Assembly (NCBI GenBank): GCA_019420945.1
Contig: JAHZGF010000035.1
Span: forward strand, 1-64,000
Length of the DNA stretch: 64,000 nt
Direction: 5' to 3'
From: Clostridiales bacterium
Lineage (GTDB): Bacteria; Bacillota; Clostridia; Oscillospirales; Oscillospiraceae
Under the pieces are notes generated by a model. The model was not told the DNA's origin. It saw nothing but the letters and a program-made list of their open reading frames with translations, and searched no databases. Both the position numbers and the translations under genes were made by a program. Below, piece by piece: positions 1 to 7,970 of the stretch (its first letter is position 1; the number at the start of each line of letters is the position of its first letter).

Positions 1-563
1 CGACAGACAAATACCTGTCCCTGTTTTACCCCTTTGACCAGCTGGACTTGGTGAAGAAGGGCATTGAATCCACATGGAATGTGTCCAATGACAGGACGAT
101 GGTTGCCCTAACCATGACTTTCATGGACGAGCCGATGGCAAAGAACATGAGCTTCCAGCGGGAATATGCGGAACCCTATGACTGGGTTGCCCAGCAGTTC
201 AAGGATTGGGCATTCACTCTGTCTACGTCCATCCTGTACTACAATGATTATGATTCCATCGATGAGGAAGCACGGGGGCTGTATCGCAAGGCCATGGCTG
301 CGTTCGGCGGGATCGCTCCCAGCTACCACATTGAACTGCTGGATAAACCCACCATCTATTGGGACTTCCATTCGCTGTTGTTGGGTATCCAGATGATGTT
401 CAGCTTCATGCTGGTGGACGATGACCAGCCCCTGCGCCTGTGCAAGCACTGTCAGAAGGTGTTCCTGGGCAGCCGATCCAATGCAACCTTTTGCAGCCCG
501 CGGTGCAAGAACCAGTATAATGTCTATAAGAGCCGTGACAAATCCAAGGGGGAAGCAGACTAA
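1..563 (+). CDS. Zinc-finger protein, 5' end outside window (partial)
   Basis: The reading frame is open through the left edge (first full codon at base 3), so this is the C-terminal part of a longer protein. The last ~45 residues hold a Cys4 zinc-finger motif: CKHC, then about 13 residues, then CSPRC followed by KNQYN. This resembles the short treble-clef fingers found at the C-terminus of CGNR and DUF6076-type proteins. The upstream part is hydrophilic with many aromatic residues, and no family was recognised. It lies in the lower-GC accessory half of the window. Function is unknown; DNA or RNA binding is a guess from the finger alone. Confidence 0.6.
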   Translation, partial: TDKYLSLFYPFDQLDLVKKGIESTWNVSNDRTMVALTMTFMDEPMAKNMSFQREYAEPYDWVAQQFKDWAFTLSTSILYYNDYDSIDEEARGLYRKAMAAFGGIAPSYHIELLDKPTIYWDFHSLLLGIQMMFSFMLVDDDQPLRLCKHCQKVFLGSRSNATFCSPRCKNQYNVYKSRDKSKGEAD

Positions 564-1100
564 CGAGGGCTCTTTCGCTGCGGCGGGACGGGGGAGGATA
601 TACCTTTTCTTCCTTTTCCGATCAGGCGGATTTTGCACTGTGTGCAAATGCGGATTCGTCGGTGGCCGAACAAAATCCGCCTGACCTACTGCCGCCGAAA
701 AGTGTCTGTCCGCTGCCCATCTGCCCAGGTTGCAGATGCCGCAGCCAGCCCCTTCCCGGCGTCAGCCGGAAGCAAAGGTATAACACACTAGACTTTCCTA
801 CGGAAAATCGTGTGCCAACAGGGTTGCTGCTCGCCCCTATTGGATGACCCAGAGCCAAAGGGACTTTGCCCCTCTGGACACCCCGCCTGTCCGTGCGGTG
901 GCTATCCATCCTGTTCCGACACGATGGATGCGCTCCTGCCCGAACAGGTAAAACAGGCACAGAGATTTGTCCGAATAGCGGGCAGATTTCTGCGCCTGTT
1001 TTGTTCGGCAGTAGAGGGAAAAGGGAAACTAAAAACCATGCTGAGCAATAAATTGGAACCACAGATTTTCGCACCTTGATGCGAAAATCTGTGGTTCTGT
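564..1100. other. Gene-free, strongly folded region
   Basis: No convincing gene was found; short open frames on both strands have no family features and no good ribosome binding site. The stretch contains several inverted repeats: 14-bp arms TCAGGCGGATTTTG / CAAAATCCGCCTGA (622-635 and 671-684), 7-bp arms ATCCATC / GATGGAT (904-910 and 923-929), an imperfect pair around CGAACAGG...CCTGTTTTGTTCG (941-1007) and a perfect 18-bp hairpin (1056-1097). The sequence CGAACA or its complement recurs in these arms. It could be a structured RNA, a decayed mobile-element end, or terminators in series. Confidence 0.35.
1056..1097. repeat. Perfect 18-bp inverted repeat, 6-nt loop
   Basis: The left arm GAACCACAGATTTTCGCA (1056-1073) pairs perfectly with TGCGAAAATCTGTGGTTC (1080-1097) around the loop CCTTGA. 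No T-run follows on either strand, so it is not a classical intrinsic terminator. It marks the change from the folded GC-rich stretch to an AT-rich one. Confidence 0.7.
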
Positions 1101-1900
1101 ACTCCTGCATCTAATTAAAATATTAAATTTTCTAAACTGAGGTGCCTACGTGGTTACCTACTATAGTAAGCACTGGAAACTGATCATCTATTACAAAATA
1201 GCACGGTAGAGATTTGATTTTACGACGCATTTCGTAACATCTTTGGCTACTTTGCAAATGCTATCTATCCAGCCAGTAAGCTTGCTGATTTTTAGTATCC
1301 GACTTTAATTTCAACCTGTAGAACTTATCGGAATTTATGGTTATTGTATTCTGCAAAATGGTAAAAGCCCTATTCGCGGAGGGGTGTGCTTATCGGGGTA
1401 TTTGACTTAAAAATAAACTTTGTGGCAGGAACATCAGGCTATTCTAAATGACTTATGAAATGTAAATCTTGCCTCCAACTTTATGCCATGAGGCCGGCAC
1501 GCTTGTTGAAAAAACCGATTCCCATAAAATGCCGGTTTTCGATGGTGGATTGCAAGTGCAAATTTTCTTAGATAAAATGCATTGAACCACCCGTAAGAAA
1601 TCGGATAAAAGTATATGCCTATCACCTTGGAAAATCTGTCATTGTCAGCAAGATCATCCTGTAGTTTCTAATGATAGATATTGTAAAAGATCACCAGTAA
1701 CAACTCTTCAACAATTCTCTTGTTGATCATAGGCTTATCCACCGGCCAAAGTATCCCATCCCTGGGACAGTCATTTTGGGTGGGGCATAGCAGAACACTG
1801 CTTTTTTGACGTAAGTACGCTGTATTGGAACCAAATGGGTGCCATGCTTGTAATGTCTGTTTGCAGCCTGTATAATAATGAAAAATGAAATAAGATCTTG
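1101..1900. other. AT-rich stretch without a recognisable gene
   Basis: No supported gene was seen. Base composition is clearly more AT-rich than its surroundings. Open fragments occur in different frames of the minus strand (for example about 1690-1860, and 1434-1625) and one plus-strand frame around 1150-1310 is interrupted by a single TAG. They look like decayed coding sequence but match nothing I recognise. Confidence 0.3.
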
Positions 1901-1913
1901 AATGAAAACAATA

Positions 1914-1930
1914 CTACCCGCTGCGGGTAG
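1914..1930. promoter_or_regulatory. 17-bp dyad, candidate operator (copy 1)
   Basis: CTACCCGC-T-GCGGGTAG is a perfect 8+1+8 palindrome 115 bp upstream of the solute-binding protein start. A near-identical copy lies at 10064-10080 upstream of the 10146 gene, and the match extends to 20 bases (ACTACCCGCTGCGG, then G or A, then TAGGG). A short AT-rich stretch with a possible -10 (TATATT) follows. The NarL-type regulator at 9390 and the LuxR-type regulator at 3434 are the obvious candidates to bind it; this is inference. Confidence 0.6.
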
Positions 1931-2045
1931 GGAAAGAGAACAAAATCTGTGTTATATTAAAGGATAACAATTTTTATAAAACCCTGAATAGAGAGATTGA
2001 AAAGCGTTGAGTTGAGGTATGAAAAAGCACAAGGGGGAGCAATGT

Positions 2046-3410
2046 ATGAAATATAGAAATTCCCTTTTTTTGTTGACTGCAATCTTTATGCTGCTTTGTG
2101 TGGGCTGTTCAGATACGGTGAAAAAAGAAGATGCTCCGACTACCATCACTGTTTGGCATGTCTATGGTGGGCAGGCAGATTCTCCGCTCAACGATCTGAT
2201 CAATCAGTTTAATCAGACGGTGGGAAAAGAGCAGCAAATCAATGTGCAGGTTACCTCTGTGTCCAATACCAACACAATTCACGAACTGGTGCTGGCATCT
2301 GCCAATGGAGAACCGGGAGCTTCGGAACTGCCGGACCTTTTCATCTCCTATCCCAAGACCGTGCTGGCGTTGCCCGATGACAGCATTCTGGTAGACTATC
2401 GGGACTACTTCAGTGAGGAAGAACTGGCCGCATTCATACCGGCTTTCGTGGACGAGGGGATGGTAAATGGTCGGCTGGTGGTCCTTCCTGTGGCGAAATC
2501 CACAGAAATTATGTTTATCAACCAAACTATTTTTGACCGCTTCTCTCAGGCAACCGGAGTGACGGTTGAAGATCTGGATACCTGGGAGGGACTTTTCGAG
2601 GTTGCAGAGATCTACGCGGCCTGGACCGATGCGCAGACACCGAGTATTGCAGGTGATGGAAAGTCCATGTTCGTCCATGACTATTACTTCAACTATTTCC
2701 AAGTAGGGGCGGAATCTCTAGGTGAGAATTTTTTCCAGGGTGATGAGCTGGCATTTGGTCCTGCATTCCAGACGGCGTGGGAACCGCTGGCACAGGCTGC
2801 ACTTCAGGGAGGGGTTTGGCTCAAGGGGGGTTATGCCACAGAATCTATCCGCACTGGTGACAGCATTGTCAGCGTGGCTTCCTCCGCCAGCATCCTCTAT
2901 TACAGCGATGTAGTGACCTACCCGGATAATACTTCCGAAGATATCTCCATCATCTCTCGTCCCTGTCCGGTATTTGAGAATGGAGAAAAACTGGTTATGC
3001 AGAGGGGGGCGGGCTTTTGCACGGTGCGCTCCACTCCGGAGCGGGAGCAGGCCGCTGTAACTTTCCTCAAGTGGCTGACCGAACCGGAACACAATGTGGA
3101 GTTTGTGACCAGAACGGGCTACATGCCGGTGACCTGGGATGCCTTTGAAAGCGAACTGCCAAAGGCCATCGAGGGACTGGAAAGTGCCAAATATGCTTCG
3201 CTCTATCAGGCATATCTAGACACTCAAGCAAACTATGAGTTCTATGTGCCACCGCAGCTGGAGACCTATCTGAGCCTTGAGACGGCACTGGAAGACCATG
3301 TGAGGGCTCAGCTTGCGCTGGGGCGGCAGGATTATCTGAATGCTGGAGAGACCGGGCTGGAAGAGATTAGTGCAGATCGGTATCAGGCCTTTCAGGAGAT
3401 CATGGAGTGA
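2046..3410 (+). CDS. Extracellular solute-binding lipoprotein (family 1-like)
   Basis: This 454-residue protein starts at ATG 2046, chosen over the in-frame ATG at 2019 because GGGGGAG sits 7 bases upstream and a lipoprotein signal begins there (hydrophobic core ending in LLCVGC). The mature part begins with the VWHVYGGQAD-type strand common in sugar and polyol ABC binding proteins (UgpB-like) and has their usual size. No permease or ATPase gene lies nearby. The next gene, 23 bp downstream, encodes a membrane regulator with an extracellular sensor domain. The protein may therefore present a ligand to that sensor rather than feed a transporter; this is inference. Confidence 0.8.
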   Translation: MKYRNSLFLLTAIFMLLCVGCSDTVKKEDAPTTITVWHVYGGQADSPLNDLINQFNQTVGKEQQINVQVTSVSNTNTIHELVLASANGEPGASELPDLFISYPKTVLALPDDSILVDYRDYFSEEELAAFIPAFVDEGMVNGRLVVLPVAKSTEIMFINQTIFDRFSQATGVTVEDLDTWEGLFEVAEIYAAWTDAQTPSIAGDGKSMFVHDYYFNYFQVGAESLGENFFQGDELAFGPAFQTAWEPLAQAALQGGVWLKGGYATESIRTGDSIVSVASSASILYYSDVVTYPDNTSEDISIISRPCPVFENGEKLVMQRGAGFCTVRSTPEREQAAVTFLKWLTEPEHNVEFVTRTGYMPVTWDAFESELPKAIEGLESAKYASLYQAYLDTQANYEFYVPPQLETYLSLETALEDHVRAQLALGRQDYLNAGETGLEEISADRYQAFQEIME

Positions 3411-3433
3411 TACACGGGGGAGGGGGAAAGGCT

Positions 3434-5026
3434 GTGCTGAACAAGCTGAAGGAGATCCGGGCTCTGAATGCTTTCGCCAAAAAGCAGAGCGTAGGTATGC
3501 AGAGAAAATTGATGCTCTACTGGGTATCCATGATTCTGGTAGTTTTTGCAGCGGTGATCCTCTTCCTGTCAATTGCTGGGGTTTTCTCCCGGAGTGATGA
3601 GCAGCTCCATGAGGTAATGGAACTTCAGTTAAAAAACACGCAGGAGAACCTGGCAGATCATCTGGATCGTCTGACTGCCCAGAGTTTGAACCTCTCCAAA
3701 GAATTGAGTCGTGAGATAGAAGGCGCGCTGGCACAGGGTGGCATTTCACTGCAGGAGGTCAACGATGATCCAGAGCAACTGTTGGAGCTTCAGGAGGTTA
3801 TATACCCGCTGGTCAATACTGCTCTCCAGACGGCGGACTGTAATGGTGCGTACGTCATCTTGGATGCAACGGCCAATACCACATTGACTGAGGCAGACCA
3901 TTCCAGAAGCGGAATCTATCTGCGCTATTCCAACCTCAGTGCCAGCAGTCCGGTCACCCCTACCGTGGTCTACTTCCGCGGCATTCCCGATATCGCCCGG
4001 CAAAAGAATCTGGAGCTGCACAATCGATGGAATCTGGAATTTGACACAGATCAGCTTCCAGGTTGCCGGGAGTTGATGGACGCATCTTTGGATCGGCCTG
4101 CGGAACGTTATTTCTGGTCTCATCGGATTAACATGAAGGATACCTGGGAATCCGCAATGTTGCTGTGTGTTCCCGTTGTTGGCAGCAATGGGACTGTATA
4201 TGGTGTCTGCGGTGTGGAGATCAGTGCCCAGTACTTCCAGTTGTCCTATCCGGCAGTGCAGGGTCAGTTCGGTTCTGCAGTTACAGTGCTGGCGCCAATT
4301 CAGGACAGCCGCCTCCGGTTGTCAGAGGGGTTGGTTGGCAGCGTCAACGGTACCTACTTGGATGGCCAGGAGACACTTGTCATTCATCGGGGTCGATACT
4401 ATAACGAATATGACACCGGCACAGAGCAGTACATCGGCCTGCATCAGAATCTAACGATTTCCAAAGGGGAAGCAGGGGATACAGCCTGGGCCACCGCAAT
4501 TCTGATTCCACAGGACAGCTACGCCGCATATACGGCTGACGTACAAAAGACATGGGTTGTTGCGGCTTTGGGGCTGTTTCTGATGCTGTTGGCCCTTTCC
4601 TTTTTCCTGGCTCGCAGATTTGTCCGGCCCATCACAGATAGCTTAAAACGGTTCCAACAAGAAGAGCTGCCGGAACAGAGCATGTCCTCCGGGATTTCGG
4701 AAGTGGATGAATTGGCAGAGTTTCTCAATGCCCGGGCACGAAACCAGCGGCTGGAGCAGGGAGAGCTTCCGCCCAACATTGCAGAACTCTTTGACCAGTT
4801 CGTTGTACGAAAGGATTTGCTGACAGAGGCAGAGCGGAATATCCTACGCTACTATATAGATGGGCATGAGATTGCGGAAATTCCGGATCTGGCATTTATC
4901 AGCATGAGTACAGTCCGAAAACATAATCGGAGCATCTATGAAAAGCTGGGGGTGTCCTCGCGGGATGAATTGATGCTATACATCGATCTGCTCCGCCGTT
5001 GCGGAAGACTTCAGGAGCTTTTATAA
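3434..5026 (+). CDS. Membrane-anchored Cache-sensor / LuxR-type HTH regulator
   Basis: The protein has about 530 residues. The start is taken as GTG 3434, behind a purine-rich GGGGGAGGGGG; an upstream GTG (3407) overlapping the previous gene is possible. The order is: short cytoplasmic head, membrane segment (LMLYWVSMILVVFAAVILFL), about 320 extracellular residues that look like a double Cache ligand-binding domain, a second membrane segment (TWVVAALGLFLMLLALSFFL), a HAMP-like stretch (RRFVRPITDSLKRF), and a LuxR-type helix-turn-helix near the C-terminus (LTEAERNILRYYIDG, STVRKHNRSIYEKLG). No kinase or receiver domain is seen. It looks like a one-component transmembrane transcription factor, probably in an operon with the binding protein. 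Confidence 0.75.
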   Translation: MLNKLKEIRALNAFAKKQSVGMQRKLMLYWVSMILVVFAAVILFLSIAGVFSRSDEQLHEVMELQLKNTQENLADHLDRLTAQSLNLSKELSREIEGALAQGGISLQEVNDDPEQLLELQEVIYPLVNTALQTADCNGAYVILDATANTTLTEADHSRSGIYLRYSNLSASSPVTPTVVYFRGIPDIARQKNLELHNRWNLEFDTDQLPGCRELMDASLDRPAERYFWSHRINMKDTWESAMLLCVPVVGSNGTVYGVCGVEISAQYFQLSYPAVQGQFGSAVTVLAPIQDSRLRLSEGLVGSVNGTYLDGQETLVIHRGRYYNEYDTGTEQYIGLHQNLTISKGEAGDTAWATAILIPQDSYAAYTADVQKTWVVAALGLFLMLLALSFFLARRFVRPITDSLKRFQQEELPEQSMSSGISEVDELAEFLNARARNQRLEQGELPPNIAELFDQFVVRKDLLTEAERNILRYYIDGHEIAEIPDLAFISMSTVRKHNRSIYEKLGVSSRDELMLYIDLLRRCGRLQELL

Positions 5027-5046
5027 GACAGTCTGTGTAACACAGC

Positions 5047-5087
5047 AAAGCGCACAAAACCAAGGATTTGGTTTTGTGCGCTTTTTC
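5047..5087 (+). terminator. Intrinsic terminator after the Cache/LuxR gene
   Basis: A 17-bp stem, AAAGCGCACAAAACCAA (5047-5063) with TTGGTTTTGTGCGCTTT (5068-5084), has a very short loop and is followed by a T-run. Confidence 0.9.
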
Positions 5088-5154
5088 TATTATCCAATAG
5101 ATACCTTTTACACACCCCCCAAAAAAGTATCCGGAGGACCATATACGCTCGGAC

Positions 5155-5178
5155 CTGTTCCTGTTATAACAGGAACAG
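5155..5178. promoter_or_regulatory. Perfect 24-bp palindrome, candidate operator
   Basis: CTGTTCCTGTTA is followed immediately by its exact reverse complement TAACAGGAACAG, with no spacer. It lies between the terminator at 5047 and the ribosome binding site of the 5200 gene, at the head of the signalling operon. Its position and symmetry suggest a binding site for a dimeric regulator. As RNA it could only form a hairpin by opening the centre. Confidence 0.6.
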
Positions 5179-5199
5179 AAAGGGAAGGAGGTGCGCAAT

Positions 5200-5553
5200 A
5201 TGACAAGTCTGTTGTCCAGCTATCTGGAGGATTGTTCCACACCACAGTATTTCTGTTTTTCCATTCGCTGCGAGGTATGTGGAGAATTCTGGTACAGCAG
5301 CAGTATTCCATTTTCCAAAGCAGGACAAGCGGCCCAGTACCGGGAGAAGAAGGAACTCTATGATGCCATCTACCAGCGGGAGAAGCAACGAGCCTGGCTG
5401 GCCGCCGGGCAGGAAGCCAGGGAACGGTTCAGCCAATGTCCCGTCTGCCGACGGCTGGTTTGCGACGGCTGCTTCCTCATCTGCGATGAGATGGATCTGT
5501 GCCGGGAGTGTGCCGGCCGTATGAGTGAGTCCGGGAAGCCGGTGGAGCCATGA
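5200..5553 (+). CDS. Small Cys-rich (zinc-binding) protein of unknown function
   Basis: This 117-residue protein starts at ATG 5200, with AAGGAGGTG seven bases upstream. It has a CEVC pair near residue 25 and a cluster CPVC, CDGC, CREC in the second half, fitting two zinc knuckles or one complex treble-clef. There is no signal peptide or membrane segment. It is the first gene of an operon with a 7TM sensor, a kinase and a response regulator, and its stop overlaps the next start (ATGA). It may be an accessory signalling or zinc/redox-sensing protein. The family was not recognised. Confidence 0.6.
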   Translation: MTSLLSSYLEDCSTPQYFCFSIRCEVCGEFWYSSSIPFSKAGQAAQYREKKELYDAIYQREKQRAWLAAGQEARERFSQCPVCRRLVCDGCFLICDEMDLCRECAGRMSESGKPVEP

Positions 5554-7970
5554 AGCTGCGGTGGTTATCGCTTTTGATGCTCTGGCTGATGCTGACTGGA
5601 TGCAGCACAGCAGCTTCAGGGAGCCATTTAATTTCCGCGGCAGAGGGCTCCGAGGAATACTGCGCAGTGCTGGATTCTTTCCTTTCCGGGTATACGATTC
5701 AGGCGGCAGAAGATACCCTCTATGCAGAGGTATCCCGGGGCAATGCTGTGGCCTGCTTTGATGTACAGGCCATCCCGGCCATGGCCCGTGGTGTTGGTCG
5801 ATATTGGTATCCCCAAGTAACGGCCACAGTGGTTTTGGCGGTAGACCGCACACGGACAGATGCGGTTATCACCGGCTGGAACAGTCTTCGGGAGAACCGG
5901 ATTTTCGTCGGCATGGGCAGCACTACTGTCATTCGCAATATGATGGCCATGGGTGCGTTGGCCTACGGACTGAACCAGCAGCAGCCTGCAAAGGGGGATG
6001 CCCTTGTTTTTCTGGAGCATCTCAACCGGAATGGAGGCTTTGATTTGGATAAGCCGGACGCCCCTGTTTTGATCTGTCTGGACTACGAAGCTGTGGCGTG
6101 GAATGAAAGAGGAGGAAACTATGAGATCGTTGTGCCGGAGGAAGGTACATTGTCTTACCACTTGGGGCTGCTTTCGGATATCCCGCTGACCCTGGAGCCA
6201 GGACTGGATGAGACCCTCCTGTCTGCAGGCCTGCCCTTGACGGGTGGGGAGAGACCTGCTGACTTTCCCGAGGATTACCGGTCGGCTCACACTTTGGGAG
6301 AGGAGGAGTATGACTGGTTTCTGACACTCACCGGGGACAGTAGCCGGGATCTTCGACGGCAGGTGTTCCATGCTCGGCTTTACACCACTGCCGACATGAG
6401 AGAGCATATTTTATCTGCTCTGTTGATTGCCGCAGCCATACTGCTGTGGAAGGGGACGGTATCCCACCGAATGATTCGGCATGATGTCCGCCGGGTTGTT
6501 AACGTGATGAGCTGGCTCATGGTGGGGTGGCTGTTGCTGCGCCTGTTCAAATACCAGCTGCCGTCGGAAGGAACCTTGTGTCGGCTGTGCTGGTATGGTT
6601 ACTACATCTTTCAACTGGCCTTGCCGGTGGCGCTGCTGTATCTGACGGTGATTCTGGATCGGGCAGAGGGGGAGAAAAGGCCGATGCGCCCCCTGTGGCC
6701 GCCTTTTGCGGCATATGTCCTTTCTGTGCTGCTGGTGATCAGTAATGACCTCCATCAGCTGGTATTTCGTTTTATACCGGATGGGAAGTGGGCATCAGAT
6801 TACCATTACGGCCCGGGATATTGGATTGTGATGGCTTTTTCCCTCCTGTTCCTGGTATCCGCACTCTGGAACCTGCTGTGCAAAGGACACAGGAGCCCCT
6901 ATCGGAGAGGCCGCATACTTCCGCTGTTGTTCTGTGGGGGGTTGTTGACCTATCTTGTCGCCTATATCTGTCGGGTTCCCCTGGCGTGGGAGAGTGATCT
7001 TACGGTCAATGTCTGCGTGCTCTCTGTTTTATTCTTTGAAACAGTACTCCATACAGGGCTGATTCCAGTCAATATCCAATATCAGCGGCTGTTTGCTTCT
7101 GCGCCCATCAGCTTGACGCTGCTGGATGAGCATGGTCGTGCAGTTCTGTCTTCTCCCGGTGCCCGACCGATTTCCTGCTCCGTATGGCAGCGACTGCGTG
7201 CGGATATGAGGCAGCCGCTGCTCCGGGATAGGGATACCCGGATTCACGCTGTTTCCATCCGCAGCGGTATGGCAGTGTGGCAGGAAGACTTGTCCCAAAT
7301 CAACCGGCTGCGCAGAGAGATTCAGGATGTACAGACCCGGTTGGAGGCCGCAAATGCCCTGCTGAGAGAGGAGGGCGAGGTAAAGAAACGCCTGTTGACT
7401 GCGGAAGCCAACCGAGCCCTGTTTGAACAGCTGGACCAGGATATGGAGCGCCGTATTACATCGCTGGTACGCCTTATCGATACATTGTCAGAAACGGAAA
7501 ATCCCAGGGAGCTGACTGCGTACATTACCTTGTGCCTATGCCATATCAAGCGCAGATGCAATCTGTTTTTCCTGGCTCGTCAGGGAGAAGCGCTCCCCAG
7601 CGATGAACTGAGCATGTATCTGGATGAACTGGCAGAACTGGCCCGCTACGGGGGGCTGAAAACGCTGATTCGCTGCGGACAGATGGGTGCTCTGCAGATT
7701 CGCAATGCGGCGCTATGTTACGATTTTGCCTTTGAGACCATATCCTGGGCGCTGCGGGAGGATACCTCACCGCTGATGGGCTATTTGGAGACGGAGGGTG
7801 TCCAGCTGGCATTCCGCTTTCTTCCCGGCGGCGACCCCGGACGGTGGCAGTTTTCTCAGGAGCTGATGACGGCGGTTACTGCCCAGCATGGGCAAATCGT
7901 TTGCAAGGACCTGGACGATGCTTTTGGAATATGTCTGGCAGTTCCTCTGGGAGGTGAGGGTTGTGGCTGA
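5550..7970 (+). CDS. 7TM histidine-kinase-like sensor lipoprotein, ATPase domain not seen
   Basis: An 806-residue protein. It begins with a lipoprotein-type signal (LWLMLTGC), then about 260 extracellular residues, then a block of about seven membrane segments (roughly 290-510) with hallmarks of the HisKA_7TM region (WYGYYIFQLALP, NDLHQLVF, YGPGYWI). A short PAS-like stretch and a long coiled coil (about 570-640) follow. The C-terminal ~200 residues lack clear N, G1 and G2 boxes of a HATPase domain, so it may not phosphorylate by itself. It overlaps its neighbours by 4 and 8 bases, so it is tightly co-expressed with the true kinase downstream. A sensory partner role is inferred. Confidence 0.7.
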   Translation: MKLRWLSLLMLWLMLTGCSTAASGSHLISAAEGSEEYCAVLDSFLSGYTIQAAEDTLYAEVSRGNAVACFDVQAIPAMARGVGRYWYPQVTATVVLAVDRTRTDAVITGWNSLRENRIFVGMGSTTVIRNMMAMGALAYGLNQQQPAKGDALVFLEHLNRNGGFDLDKPDAPVLICLDYEAVAWNERGGNYEIVVPEEGTLSYHLGLLSDIPLTLEPGLDETLLSAGLPLTGGERPADFPEDYRSAHTLGEEEYDWFLTLTGDSSRDLRRQVFHARLYTTADMREHILSALLIAAAILLWKGTVSHRMIRHDVRRVVNVMSWLMVGWLLLRLFKYQLPSEGTLCRLCWYGYYIFQLALPVALLYLTVILDRAEGEKRPMRPLWPPFAAYVLSVLLVISNDLHQLVFRFIPDGKWASDYHYGPGYWIVMAFSLLFLVSALWNLLCKGHRSPYRRGRILPLLFCGGLLTYLVAYICRVPLAWESDLTVNVCVLSVLFFETVLHTGLIPVNIQYQRLFASAPISLTLLDEHGRAVLSSPGARPISCSVWQRLRADMRQPLLRDRDTRIHAVSIRSGMAVWQEDLSQINRLRREIQDVQTRLEAANALLREEGEVKKRLLTAEANRALFEQLDQDMERRITSLVRLIDTLSETENPRELTAYITLCLCHIKRRCNLFFLARQGEALPSDELSMYLDELAELARYGGLKTLIRCGQMGALQIRNAALCYDFAFETISWALREDTSPLMGYLETEGVQLAFRFLPGGDPGRWQFSQELMTAVTAQHGQIVCKDLDDAFGICLAVPLGGEGCG

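Noticed and set aside
622..1110. 162-residue open frame on the minus strand
   Set aside because: It crosses several strong inverted repeats and has no ribosome binding site or family features; treated as structured non-coding DNA.
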